From Amycolatopsis vastitatis (GTDB taxonomy: Bacteria; Actinomycetota; Actinomycetes; Mycobacteriales; Pseudonocardiaceae): DNA of 64,000 nucleotides. Under the pieces are notes generated by a model, which saw nothing but the letters and a program-made list of their open reading frames with translations, was not told the origin of the DNA and did not search any database. Below, piece by piece: positions 47,351 to 55,611 of this stretch (position 1 is the first letter of the stretch; every line of letters starts with the position of its first letter). The DNA is taken from positions 19,970 to 83,969 of the forward strand of contig NZ_NMUL01000069.1 in the NCBI RefSeq assembly GCF_002234595.1. Direction: 5' to 3'. The position numbers and the translations under genes are program-made.

Positions 47351-50079
47351 GGTGCTTCCTCCGGGGCGATGGCGAGCAGCGCGATGGTGGCCAGGTTGCG
47401 CTGGGCGAAGTCGTTGGTCGCGAACGTGGCGAAGTCGCCGGCCGGGTTCGTGGTGGTCCGGGTCGGGATCTCCGTCACCGGAGTGGCCACGGCGGAGCCG
47501 GTGACGCGTTCCGCGGGCGGCCACGGCTTGCCCGCCGGGTCGCTCGTGAACTGGTCCCAGCCGCGTTTGCGCAGGCTCGCGTCACCGAGCTGCTCGCCCG
47601 CCCAGGCCGTGACGCGCGAGTAGATCGTCTTGAACAGCCCGGGGTTGAAGTCGCGGCCGTACCGGGCGATCTTCTCCGCCGACGGCGCCTGGGCGTATCG
47701 GGCGAAGTCCAGGTAGGTCCGGCGGAACTCCGGGACGTCGACCAGGTCGAGGGTCTCCCAGAGGATCTGCTCGCCGAGGAAGGCCATCGACAGGTTGTAG
47801 CCGCCGTCGAAGTCGCCCTTCTCCAGGTTCACGAGGTGGCCGGTCGCCGGGTCGAAGCCGACCGCGCCGCCCGCCTCGCCGGTGAAGAGCCCGGCGGGGA
47901 ACGTGGCGATGTCCTTCATGCCGGTGACGATCCGGTCGCGCCAGCGGACGTCGCCGGTGCGCTCCCACTCCGTCAGCCAGTTGCTGACCAGCGCGTACCA
48001 GTCCGGTCCGATCCGGACGCGGGCCGGCGCCTTCGTCTGCGGCGGCAGGACTTCGCGCAGGGGATCGACCGTGCGCAGGGTCTCGTCCACCTGCAGCGAC
48101 GACCGGATGAGGTCGCCCAGCAGCTCGTCGGCGGTGAGGTAGTAGGAGAACCGTTTCGTGAACGACTCGCCGACCCGGGCCTCCTTGGCGCCGTCGCCCC
48201 AGTGCACGACGGCGTGCCGCGACCCGAGCCCGGCGAACCGGCCGCTGTGGTGGGTGTCCACTTCGGACACGTGCTGGGTCATGGCGTGCGCGAGCCGGAA
48301 CGTCCGGGGATCACCCGAACGCAGGTAGGCGTACCAGAGCAGGGCGTCCGTGCCGAGCTCGGCGTTGTCCCAGGCGTACCCGCCGACGTCGTAGCGCCAC
48401 TCGTGGCGGTCGGCGTCGTAGGTGTGCATGACGTCGCCGTAGTGCCAGAACCCGTACCACTCGCGCTCGTCGACCTGGTCGGCGTAGAAGCCGATCTCGC
48501 GGGCGATCCCGTCTTCGAGAGCCGCGCGGGCGGGTGTGCCGCGGTCGGGAAGGCTCCAGCGGCCGAACACCCCGGCCGCGTGGTAGGTCGCGGGGTCCGT
48601 GACGAGCTGCGGCGGCGCGGTCAGCGTGGCCGAGAGCGCGGCGATCGTGTCCCGGGGCGGGGTGGTCGCCAGCGCCCACAGCCGCAGCTCGGTCGAGCGC
48701 ACCATGCCCTGCGGCGTCGCGAAACCTTCTTGGACGTCTTCGTAGGACAGGTCGAGCCCGTGCGCGACCGTGTCGTAGGTCCGCAGGTCCATCGCCGGTG
48801 CCAGCGGGGAGTACGACCAGAGCGTCACCGAGGCGGTGTCCGTGGCCGCGCCGCGGATGTCCAGCGAGCGCGGGGCGCGCTGCCAGAAGTCACGCAGGCC
48901 GAAGCCCAGCCCGCCGCCGACCCCGCCGACGTAACCGAAGCCGGACGCACGGTCGCCGCGGCCGGCGTGCTTCAGCCAGCTGCCCGCGGCCGTGGTGCGT
49001 TTCCACACCGCGAAGTGCCGGGCTGACTCCTGGAACAGCGTGAAGTCGTTCCACAGGGCCAGGTTCTGGTAGCCGTCGCGCACCTGCTGGCCCCACTGCG
49101 CGACCGGTGGCGTGGCGGTGCCGTCGGTCTGGGCCTTCCGGACCGCCGAGCCGGGGTCGCGGCGCAGGCCGGTGAGCACGCGGACGGGCTCGCCCCACAC
49201 GCCGCCCGCGGCCGTGCCGAAGCGGACGTGCCGGTTGTGCGGCTCGTCGGTCAGCGGGACCGAGAACCGCAGGCCCAGCCCGCGGACGAAGTCGTGGTTT
49301 TCGTCGGCGTCCCAGCGGAAGCTGTGCACGACACGCAGGGAGTCGCCCGCGCCGAGGTAGACCCGCAGGGTCCAGGGCAGGATCGCCCGGGGACCGCGGC
49401 CGTGGTCGCGCCGGTACCGGCCGGTCAGCTTCACCACCGCGCGCACCGGCCCGGACTGCTCGACCTCGGCGCGTTCGACGATCCCCGTCCAGTCTTCGCG
49501 GCGGGGTGCCCGGGCGTCGCCGCCGTCGTCGTCCGGCTGGTCCTGCAGCCGCAGCACGAGCTCACCGTCGCGGGCGACGACCCGGCCGGCGCGCGAAATC
49601 GACGGCACGGCGGTGGGGCCCGTCGTCGCGATCTTCAGCTCGACTGTTCCGTTGCTCAGGACGATTTCGCGGGGCGAACGCCGCACGGTGACCGGCGCCG
49701 CCGGTGCCGCGGGCGTGCCCGGGGTCAGCTTGAAGGTTTCCGCCGTGGCCGACGACGTCACGGCGTGCCCGGTCCACTTGACCGAACCGTCCGGCCAGTA
49801 CGCCAGCGGCCACGACTGCACCGGCACCGGCGCGCCGTCGGCGGCGTGCAGGGCCAGCGGGACGGTCCGGGACAGCGTTCCCCGCGGCCACGGCACGCCG
49901 AAGGCGCAGCCCACCGGGGCGGCCGGTTTGCCGTCCAGCCAGTGCAGGCGCACTTCGCCGCCGCCGGACGCCGCGGAGGGGACAGCCGCAGTGGCCATCG
50001 ATGGGGTGACAGTGGTGGCGGCCAGGGCCGATACACCGCCGAGGAAGACTCTTCGGGAGAGGGGGAACTGCGAGGACAT
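47347..50079 (-). CDS. Tat-exported exo-rhamnogalacturonan lyase-like protein (PL26, PcRGLX/YetA-like)
   Basis: A 910-residue exported protein. The N-terminus SRRVFLGGVSALAATTVTPSMATA is a Tat signal with a twin-arginine. The N-terminal beta domain has VRLHWLDGKPAAPVGCAFGVPWPRGTL, a signature of the PcRGLX/YetA family; the middle has HWYG-like EWYGFWHYGDVMHTYDADRHEWRYDVGGYAWDNAELGTDALLWYAYLRSGD, an (alpha/alpha) barrel with catalytic-type His/Arg/Tyr residues. PL26 enzymes release unsaturated units from RG-I chain ends. GGAGG 6 nt before ATG 50079. First gene of the three-gene minus-strand operon. Confidence 0.85.
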   Translation of the reverse strand: MSSQFPLSRRVFLGGVSALAATTVTPSMATAAVPSAASGGGEVRLHWLDGKPAAPVGCAFGVPWPRGTLSRTVPLALHAADGAPVPVQSWPLAYWPDGSVKWTGHAVTSSATAETFKLTPGTPAAPAAPVTVRRSPREIVLSNGTVELKIATTGPTAVPSISRAGRVVARDGELVLRLQDQPDDDGGDARAPRREDWTGIVERAEVEQSGPVRAVVKLTGRYRRDHGRGPRAILPWTLRVYLGAGDSLRVVHSFRWDADENHDFVRGLGLRFSVPLTDEPHNRHVRFGTAAGGVWGEPVRVLTGLRRDPGSAVRKAQTDGTATPPVAQWGQQVRDGYQNLALWNDFTLFQESARHFAVWKRTTAAGSWLKHAGRGDRASGFGYVGGVGGGLGFGLRDFWQRAPRSLDIRGAATDTASVTLWSYSPLAPAMDLRTYDTVAHGLDLSYEDVQEGFATPQGMVRSTELRLWALATTPPRDTIAALSATLTAPPQLVTDPATYHAAGVFGRWSLPDRGTPARAALEDGIAREIGFYADQVDEREWYGFWHYGDVMHTYDADRHEWRYDVGGYAWDNAELGTDALLWYAYLRSGDPRTFRLAHAMTQHVSEVDTHHSGRFAGLGSRHAVVHWGDGAKEARVGESFTKRFSYYLTADELLGDLIRSSLQVDETLRTVDPLREVLPPQTKAPARVRIGPDWYALVSNWLTEWERTGDVRWRDRIVTGMKDIATFPAGLFTGEAGGAVGFDPATGHLVNLEKGDFDGGYNLSMAFLGEQILWETLDLVDVPEFRRTYLDFARYAQAPSAEKIARYGRDFNPGLFKTIYSRVTAWAGEQLGDASLRKRGWDQFTSDPAGKPWPPAERVTGSAVATPVTEIPTRTTTNPAGDFATFATNDFAQRNLATIALLAIAPEEAP

Positions 50080-50112
50080 CGTCGGCCTCCGGATCGGCTT
50101 GTCGCTGCCGCG

Positions 50113-50154
50113 ATGAACCGATTCAAACCAGAGCGTTCCCGGGTTGTCAACCCG
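50113..50154 (-). promoter_or_regulatory. Promoter and LacI-type operator of the lyase operon
   Basis: On the minus strand: TTGACA (-35, 50145-50150) and TTGAAT (50121-50126, 18-bp spacer), the latter inside ATGAACCGATTCAA (50113-50126), a LacI-type operator with one mismatch to the site at 50290. The -35 itself is inside a second perfect inverted repeat, CGGGTTG-T-CAACCCG (50140-50154). Confidence 0.75.
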
Positions 50155-50220
50155 CTCGACCCAATCAGTCCAGTCCGTGAGTAAGCGCTTTCTCGATGAT
50201 CGGATGAACGGCTGCATCCG

Positions 50221-50304
50221 TTCGACCGATTCGAAAGTATCGGTGCGATCATTGCTGGTTGACGCCGCCCGCGCGCGGACTTACCGTGCTTGAACCGATT
50301 CAAG
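50221..50304 (+). promoter_or_regulatory. Promoter and two LacI-type operators of the ABC importer operon
   Basis: TTGACG (50259-50264), 17-bp spacer, TACCGT (50282-50287) form a good promoter. CTTGAACCGATTCAAG (50289-50304) is a palindrome with the central CG of LacI operators and covers the transcription start. A related site TTCGACCGATTCGAA lies at 50221-50235, upstream of the -35. With the site at 50113, three operators are spaced ~108 and ~69 bp, allowing looping. Confidence 0.8.
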
Positions 50305-50354
50305 ACCGAATTCCGGTGAGCTCGCCCGGTGGTGGTCTCCAGAAGGGAAATTCG

Positions 50355-51641
50355 ATGAACGGACGGTTCGGGGTGCGTGCCGGCCTGGTGGCGGCCGTGG
50401 CGGTCACACTGGCGGGACTGGTCACGGGGTGCGGCGGCGGGGGTGACGCGTCGGGGAGCACGACGATCCGCTTCGTCTGGTGGGGCAACGAAGACCGGGC
50501 GAAGGTCACGAAGGCCGCGGTCGATCTGTTCATGAAGGACAATCCGGGCATCACCGTCCAGACGGAGTACGCCGCCTACGACGCGTACTTCCAGAAGCTG
50601 TCCACCCAGGTGGCCGGGGGCGCGTCACCGGACCTGATCCAGCTGGACCGCGCCACGCTCGGCGAGTACCAGCACCGCCACGTGCTCGAGGACCTGAGTG
50701 CGTCCGTTGGCAAGACGATCGACGTCACCGGGATCGCTCCCGCGCTGCTGGCGGGCGGGAAGATCGACGGCAAGCAGTACGCCGTCCCGGGCGGGCAGAC
50801 CACGCAAATGCTCGCCTACGACCCGGCGGTCTTCACCAAGGCTGGGGTCGAACCGCCGTCCGGGCCGGGCAAGAGCTGGACCTGGGCGCAGTTCGCCGAC
50901 GGGCTCCGCAAGGTCGGCGCGACCGGCGTGGCCGGGACGACCGACTTCGGCTGGGCCGTCGACTGGTTCGAGGTGTGGCTGCACCAGCACGGCAAGCAGC
51001 TCTACACCGACGACGGCAAGCTCGGGTTCACCGCCGCCGACCTGACGCAGTTCTGGACGCTGACCGGCGACCTGCGGGCGGGCAAAGCCGTCACGGCGCC
51101 CGAGGTCACCGCGAAGATGGACGGCTCGATGCCGAACTCGGGCCTGGTCACCAAGCACGCCGGGTCGGAGGTCAACTACGACTCCAGCCTGTCGGCCTAC
51201 CTGTCCAGCTACGGCCCGGGGATCAAGGCCGCGCCGCTGCCCAGCGACGGCCCGGCGTCCGGCATGGCCGCCATGCCGCCGGTGACCTTCGCCGTCGCGC
51301 AGCGCTCGGCGCACAAGGACGCCGCGGCCAAGCTGCTGAGCTTCCTGGTCAACGACCCGGAAGCGGGCAAGCTGCTGGGCGTCGCGCGCGGCCTGCCGCC
51401 GAACACCGCGATCCGCGAGCAGGTCTGCGGCACGGCCCAGGCGGCCACGAAGGCTGTGTGCGACTACGAGAAGTCCGTCGCCGACCGGATCGGCCCGGCG
51501 ACCGGCCTGTGGCCCACCGGTTCCGCGGCGATCAAGCGGGACTTCCAGCGCGTGTACGACGACGTGATCTTCGGCCGGACGAGCGTCGCCGACGGGGCCG
51601 CCCGCCTGGTGCAGACCGCACAGCAGTCGCTCGGGTCCTGA
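50355..51641 (+). CDS. Sugar ABC transporter substrate-binding lipoprotein
   Basis: A 428-residue lipoprotein: lipobox LVTGC (Cys at ~26) after MNGRFGVRAGLVAAVAVTLAG, then a class I extracellular solute-binding fold (IRFVWWGNEDRAKVTKAAVDLFMKDNPGITVQTEY, GGASPDLIQLDRATLGEYQHRHVLEDL, GGKIDGKQYAVPGG). GAAGGGA precedes ATG 50355. It captures an oligosaccharide, inferred to be an RG-I fragment, for the two permeases encoded next. First gene of the LacI operon. Confidence 0.93.
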   Translation: MNGRFGVRAGLVAAVAVTLAGLVTGCGGGGDASGSTTIRFVWWGNEDRAKVTKAAVDLFMKDNPGITVQTEYAAYDAYFQKLSTQVAGGASPDLIQLDRATLGEYQHRHVLEDLSASVGKTIDVTGIAPALLAGGKIDGKQYAVPGGQTTQMLAYDPAVFTKAGVEPPSGPGKSWTWAQFADGLRKVGATGVAGTTDFGWAVDWFEVWLHQHGKQLYTDDGKLGFTAADLTQFWTLTGDLRAGKAVTAPEVTAKMDGSMPNSGLVTKHAGSEVNYDSSLSAYLSSYGPGIKAAPLPSDGPASGMAAMPPVTFAVAQRSAHKDAAAKLLSFLVNDPEAGKLLGVARGLPPNTAIREQVCGTAQAATKAVCDYEKSVADRIGPATGLWPTGSAAIKRDFQRVYDDVIFGRTSVADGAARLVQTAQQSLGS

Positions 51642-51652
51642 GGGAGGACACG

Positions 51653-52594
51653 ATGACGCAAGCCGTACTGGACCGGCCGGTGGTGCCGGAACGGGCCGCG
51701 CCCCGCCGTCGCCGGGCCGGCCATGGCGCCGGGTACCTGTTCCTGTCGCCCTGGCTGATCGGGGTGCTGGTGCTGACCATCGGCCCGATGATCGCGTCGC
51801 TGTACCTGTCGTTCACCGACTACGACCTGTTCGACTCGCCGCGCTGGGTCGGCCTGGACAACTACGTCACGATGTTCACCCGCGACGACCGGTTCTGGCA
51901 CGCGGCGGGCGTGACCGCGACGTACGTCGGGCTGTCGGTGCCGCTCAAGCTCGGGCTGGCGCTCGCGGTGGCGATGCTGCTGAACCGGGCGCGTCGCGGC
52001 GCCGGGCTGTACCGCTCGGCGTTCTACGCGCCCTCGCTGCTCGGCGCGAGCGTGAGCCTCGCCCTGGTGTGGCGCGCGATGTTCTCGACCGGCGGCACGG
52101 TGGACCGGGTGCTGGCCGCGTTCGGCCTGGACACCGGCGGCTGGGCCGACCAGCCGCAGTTCGCGCTGCTGACCGTGATCGCGCTGGCGGTGTGGCAGTT
52201 CGGCGCGCCGATGGTCATCTTCCTGGCCGGGCTCAAGCAGATCCCGAAGGAGCTGTACGAGGCGGCGGAGCTCGACGGCGCCGGCCCCGTCCGCCGCTTC
52301 CGCTCGGTGACCCTGCCGATGCTGTCCCCGGTCCTGCTGTTCAACCTGGTGCTGGAGACCATCCACGCGTTCCAGTCGTTCACCGGCGCGTTCGTCGTCA
52401 GCAGCGGGCGCGGCGGGCCGAGCGACTCGACCCTGCTCTACACGCTGTACCTCTACCAGCGCGGGTTCACCGACTTCCGGATGGGCTTCGCCTCGGCGAT
52501 GGCGTGGGTGCTGCTGGTGGTGATCGGCGTGCTCACCGCGCTGCTGTTCCGCGGCTCGCGCCGGTTCGTCTTCTACGCGGGGGAGTCCCGATGA
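51653..52594 (+). CDS. Sugar ABC transporter permease (MalF-type)
   Basis: A 313-residue inner-membrane protein with six predicted spans (GYLFLSPWLIGVLVLTIGPMIASLY, VTATYVGLSVPLKLGLALAVAMLL, SLLGASVSLALVWRAMF, LLTVIALAVWQFGAPMVIFLAG, LLFNLVLETIHAF, AMAWVLLVVIGVLTALLF) and the EAA loop ELYEAAELDGAGPVRRFRSVTLP that docks the ATPase. It begins with a ribosome site GGGAGGA before ATG 51653. Pairs with the next permease. Confidence 0.95.
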   Translation: MTQAVLDRPVVPERAAPRRRRAGHGAGYLFLSPWLIGVLVLTIGPMIASLYLSFTDYDLFDSPRWVGLDNYVTMFTRDDRFWHAAGVTATYVGLSVPLKLGLALAVAMLLNRARRGAGLYRSAFYAPSLLGASVSLALVWRAMFSTGGTVDRVLAAFGLDTGGWADQPQFALLTVIALAVWQFGAPMVIFLAGLKQIPKELYEAAELDGAGPVRRFRSVTLPMLSPVLLFNLVLETIHAFQSFTGAFVVSSGRGGPSDSTLLYTLYLYQRGFTDFRMGFASAMAWVLLVVIGVLTALLFRGSRRFVFYAGESR

Positions 52595-53421
52595 CCCGCC
52601 GGTCGTGGGGATGGCACGTGCTGATGGTGCTCATCCTGCTGGTGCTGCTGTACCCGGTCGGCTGGCTGGTCTCGGCGTCGTTCAAGCCCGCGGAGGAAGT
52701 GCTGGCCGGGCTGTCGCTGCTGCCGTCCCACCCCACGGGGGACAACTACACGCAGGTGTTCGGCGGCGTCGCCGGTTACGGCGTGTGGCACTACTTCGCC
52801 AACTCCCTGGTGATCTCGGTCGGTGCCGTGCTCGGGAACGTGCTGTCCTGCTCGGTGACGGCCTACGCGTTCGCCCGGCTGCACTTCCGCGGCCGCGGGC
52901 CGATGTTCGGCTTCATGCTCTCCACCATCATGCTGCCGCAGCACGTCGTGCTCATCCCGCAGTACGTGATCTTCCAGAAGCTCGGGCTCGTCAACACGTT
53001 CTGGCCGCTCGTCCTGCCGAAGTTCCTGGCCACCGACGCCTTCTTCGTGTTCCTGATGGTGCAGTTCATCCGCAGCCTGCCCGGCGAGCTGGACGAGGCC
53101 GCGACGATCGACGGCTGCGGGCCGGTGCGGACGTTCCGGTACGTGATCGCGCCGCTGCTGCGGCCGGCCCTGATCACCACCGCGATCTTCACGTTCATCT
53201 GGACCTGGAACGACTTCTTCTCGCAGCTGATCTACCTCAACGACCCGGCGAAGTTCACGCTGCCGCTGGCCCTGCAGATCTTCGTCGACCAGACCAGCCA
53301 GTCGGCGTTCGGCCCGATGTTCGCCATGTCGGTGCTCGCGCTGCTGCCGATCGGGCTGTTCTTCTTCGCCTTCCAGCGGTACCTGGTCGAAGGCGTGGCG
53401 ACGTCGGGGCTGAAGGGATGA
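52591..53421 (+). CDS. Sugar ABC transporter permease (MalG-type)
   Basis: A 276-residue permease with six spans (VLMVLILLVLLYPVGWLVSASF, ANSLVISVGAVLGNVLSCSVTAYAFA, MFGFMLSTIMLPQHVVLIPQYVIF, FFVFLMVQFI, ALITTAIFTFIWTWNDFF, MSVLALLPIGLFFFAF) and the EAA motif LDEAATIDGCGPVRTFRYVIAP. ATG 52591 overlaps the preceding stop (ATGA). No ATPase gene follows, so a shared MsiK-type ATPase elsewhere in the genome must energise it, as is usual for actinomycete sugar importers. Confidence 0.95.
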   Translation: MTRRSWGWHVLMVLILLVLLYPVGWLVSASFKPAEEVLAGLSLLPSHPTGDNYTQVFGGVAGYGVWHYFANSLVISVGAVLGNVLSCSVTAYAFARLHFRGRGPMFGFMLSTIMLPQHVVLIPQYVIFQKLGLVNTFWPLVLPKFLATDAFFVFLMVQFIRSLPGELDEAATIDGCGPVRTFRYVIAPLLRPALITTAIFTFIWTWNDFFSQLIYLNDPAKFTLPLALQIFVDQTSQSAFGPMFAMSVLALLPIGLFFFAFQRYLVEGVATSGLKG

Positions 53422-53981
53422 GCACGCTCACCCGGTACCGCTCGCTGGGGCTGCTGGCCGAAGTGCTCTTCGTGGGTGTGCTGGTCTGTGTCGCGTCGGT
53501 TTTCGTGGTGACGGCGCTGGCCGCGGCGGCGGCCGGTTCGGTCGTGCTCACCGAGGTCGTGGCGGACGGCCGGACACCCACCGTGCGCCGGTTCTTCGGG
53601 GAGTTCCGCGCGGCGCTCGCCCATCCGGTGGCCGTCCTGGCTCCGGCGGGACTGCTGCTCGTCGGCGGGGTCGACGTCGTCGCGGTGCTGGGCGGGCTGC
53701 CCGGCGGCCGCGCTTTCGGCGCCGTCCTCGGGGTGGTGCTCGGCGCGCTCCTGGCGGCCGGCCTGCGCGGCGCCGCGGCCTGGCGGCCGGGCCGCGGCTG
53801 GCCGGAGGTGCTGGCGGCGGCCGGCCGGGAGACCGTGCTGGACTGGCGTGGCAGCGCCGGGCTGGTCACGGCGATCGTCGTGGTGGCGGTCGTCGTCGGG
53901 CAGGCGCCGGCGTTCGCCGTCGTCGCCCCGGGGCTGCTCGTGCTGGCCGCCGTCGCGGTCCGCGCCCGGGAGCGGCGGTGA
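53418..53981 (+). CDS. YesL-like (DUF624) integral membrane protein
   Basis: A 187-residue protein with about five hydrophobic segments (LLAEVLFVGVLVCVASVFVVTALAAAAAGSVVLTEVV, AVLAPAGLLLVGGVDVVAVLGG, AFGAVLGVVLGALLAAGLRG, LVTAIVVVAVVVG, FAVVAPGLLVLAAVAV). The arrangement and position between an ABC sugar permease and a LacI gene match YesL/DUF624 proteins; B. subtilis yesL is in a rhamnogalacturonan operon. ATG 53418 overlaps the permease stop (ATGA). Role unknown, perhaps modulating the transporter. Confidence 0.7.
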   Translation: MSTLTRYRSLGLLAEVLFVGVLVCVASVFVVTALAAAAAGSVVLTEVVADGRTPTVRRFFGEFRAALAHPVAVLAPAGLLLVGGVDVVAVLGGLPGGRAFGAVLGVVLGALLAAGLRGAAAWRPGRGWPEVLAAAGRETVLDWRGSAGLVTAIVVVAVVVGQAPAFAVVAPGLLVLAAVAVRARERR

Positions 53982-55027
53982 AGCCGGCGATCAGCATCCG
54001 CGACGTCGCGATCCGGGCCGAGGTGTCGGTCGGCACGGTGTCCAACGTGCTGAACCGCCCGGACGTGGTCGCCGCCGCGACCCGCGAGCGGGTGCTCGCC
54101 GCGATCGACGACCTGGGGTACGTCCGCAACGAGCCGGCGCGGCAGCTGCGGTCCGGGACCGCCCGCACGATCGGGCTGGTGGTGCCGGACGTGGGCAACC
54201 CGTTCTTCACCGACGTCGCCCGCGGCGTCGAAGCGGCGGCGAGCGCGGCCGGGCACGCGGTGATCCTCTGCAACAGCGACGAGTCGGTGGCCCGCGAACG
54301 CGGGCACGTCGAGCTGCTGGCCTCGCAACGGGTGCACGGCGTGCTGATCACCCCGGTGCAGGCCGGCCCGGTGCCGCTGCGGCAGCTGCAGGACCGGGGG
54401 ATCTCGGTGGTCCTGCTGGACCACCCGACGGCCGAGGAGGACCTGTGCTCGGTGGCGGTGGACGACCGCCACGGCGGCGAGCTGGCGGTCACCCACCTGC
54501 TCGCCGAGGGCTGCGAGCGGATCGTGATGGTCAACGGCCCGGCGGGCATCCACCAGGCGGCCGAACGCCACCGCGGCGCCCGGGACGCCCTCCGCCTGGC
54601 CGGGCGTGCTCCGGACGTCCTCGAGGTGCTCACCGCACCGGCCCTGAACGTTTCGTGCGGCCTGCGGGCCGGCGAGCAGCTGCTGGCCAGGGCCGTGCTG
54701 CCCGACGCCGTCTTCTGCGCGAACGACCTGCTGGCGCTGGGCCTGCTCCAGGCCACGGTGCGCGCGGGGGTGCGGGTCCCGGAGGACCTGGCGATCGTCG
54801 GCTACGACGACATCGACTTCGCCGCCGCGGCCGCGGTCCCGCTGACGTCGGTCCGCCAGCCGCGGCACGAGATCGGCCGCACGGCCGCGTCCCTGGTCAT
54901 CGCCGAAACCCAGTCGCCGGAGGAACACGTGCACCGGCATGTGGTCTTCACACCCGAGCTGGTCGTCCGCGAATCGAGCCGTCGGCCGCGGCGGGTGCGA
55001 AGCGCCGGAGGGGCCGCCGCGGGGTGA
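53978..55027 (+). CDS. LacI family repressor of the RG-I utilisation locus
   Basis: A 349-residue regulator: HTH ISIRDVAIRAEVSVGTVSNVLNRPDVVAAATRERVLAAIDDLGYVRN (4-53) with hinge ARQLRSGTARTIGLVVPDVGNPFFTDVARG, then a periplasmic-binding-like core (GVLITPV, VAVDDRHGGELAVTHLLAEGCERIVMV, PDAVFCANDLLALGLLQATVRAGVRVPEDLAIVGYDDIDFAAAAAVPLTSVRQP). GTG 53978 overlaps the YesL-like stop. The LacI-type palindromes between 50113 and 50304 are its likely sites, controlling both divergent operons and itself. Confidence 0.93.
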   Translation: MKPAISIRDVAIRAEVSVGTVSNVLNRPDVVAAATRERVLAAIDDLGYVRNEPARQLRSGTARTIGLVVPDVGNPFFTDVARGVEAAASAAGHAVILCNSDESVARERGHVELLASQRVHGVLITPVQAGPVPLRQLQDRGISVVLLDHPTAEEDLCSVAVDDRHGGELAVTHLLAEGCERIVMVNGPAGIHQAAERHRGARDALRLAGRAPDVLEVLTAPALNVSCGLRAGEQLLARAVLPDAVFCANDLLALGLLQATVRAGVRVPEDLAIVGYDDIDFAAAAAVPLTSVRQPRHEIGRTAASLVIAETQSPEEHVHRHVVFTPELVVRESSRRPRRVRSAGGAAAG

Positions 55028-55035
55028 GTGGACGT

Positions 55036-55611
55036 TCAACCGGTGGCAGAGGCGTGCCCTTTCTCCAGGTCGTACATCAATGAGTCGTACACCGGCGCGT
55101 CGTCGAACGGCTGCAGCCTGCCGAACATCCGCCAGCCCCAGGACAGGTACGCGGTGCGAGCCGGGACGTTGTCCGGCTTGACGAGCAAGGTAGCTCGTTC
55201 TTCAGGCCGGCCTGCGAGCAGCTCGTCGTGCAGCCGGCGGGCGTAGCCGCGTCGCTGCCGGCTCGGCAGCACCATCAGCTGAGTGACGGCGAACGTGCGC
55301 CGGCCGTTCTCTTCGAGAACCGGCGGAGCGACGTCCCCGCGGAACCCGCGCCACCAGCCGGAGCGGTCCGGCAAGGTGTAGCCCAGGGTGTAGCCCACGA
55401 GCTCGTCGTTGATCCAACCCGTGACCAGCTCGAAGCCGGGCCACTTGGCGTAGGCCTCGAGCCGCTCCCAGAACCGGTCCGGAGCGAAGAACGGATTGCC
55501 GAGCAACTCGGCGTAGACCTCGGTGTAGACCGTGAGCAGGAGCCGGCGCAGCTCGTGCATACCGGCAGCGTCATGGTCGTGGAGAACGAGTTCGGGCGTC
55601 GATGTCGTCAT
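55036..55611 (-). CDS. GNAT family N-acetyltransferase
   Basis: A 191-residue acetyltransferase: TFAVTQLMVLPSRQRRGYARRLHDELLAGRPEERATLLVKPDNVPARTAYLSWGWRMFG contains the V-x-P-x-R-x-x-G-Y/A acetyl-CoA loop and the C-terminal N-x-x-A-x-x-x-Y block. Start ATG 55611 overlaps the XRE gene's stop by one base (TGATG); GTG 55614 would be GTGA. It is co-translated with the XRE-TPR regulator; substrate unknown. Its stop faces the LacI gene's stop 8 bp away. Confidence 0.87.
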   Translation of the reverse strand: MTTSTPELVLHDHDAAGMHELRRLLLTVYTEVYAELLGNPFFAPDRFWERLEAYAKWPGFELVTGWINDELVGYTLGYTLPDRSGWWRGFRGDVAPPVLEENGRRTFAVTQLMVLPSRQRRGYARRLHDELLAGRPEERATLLVKPDNVPARTAYLSWGWRMFGRLQPFDDAPVYDSLMYDLEKGHASATG

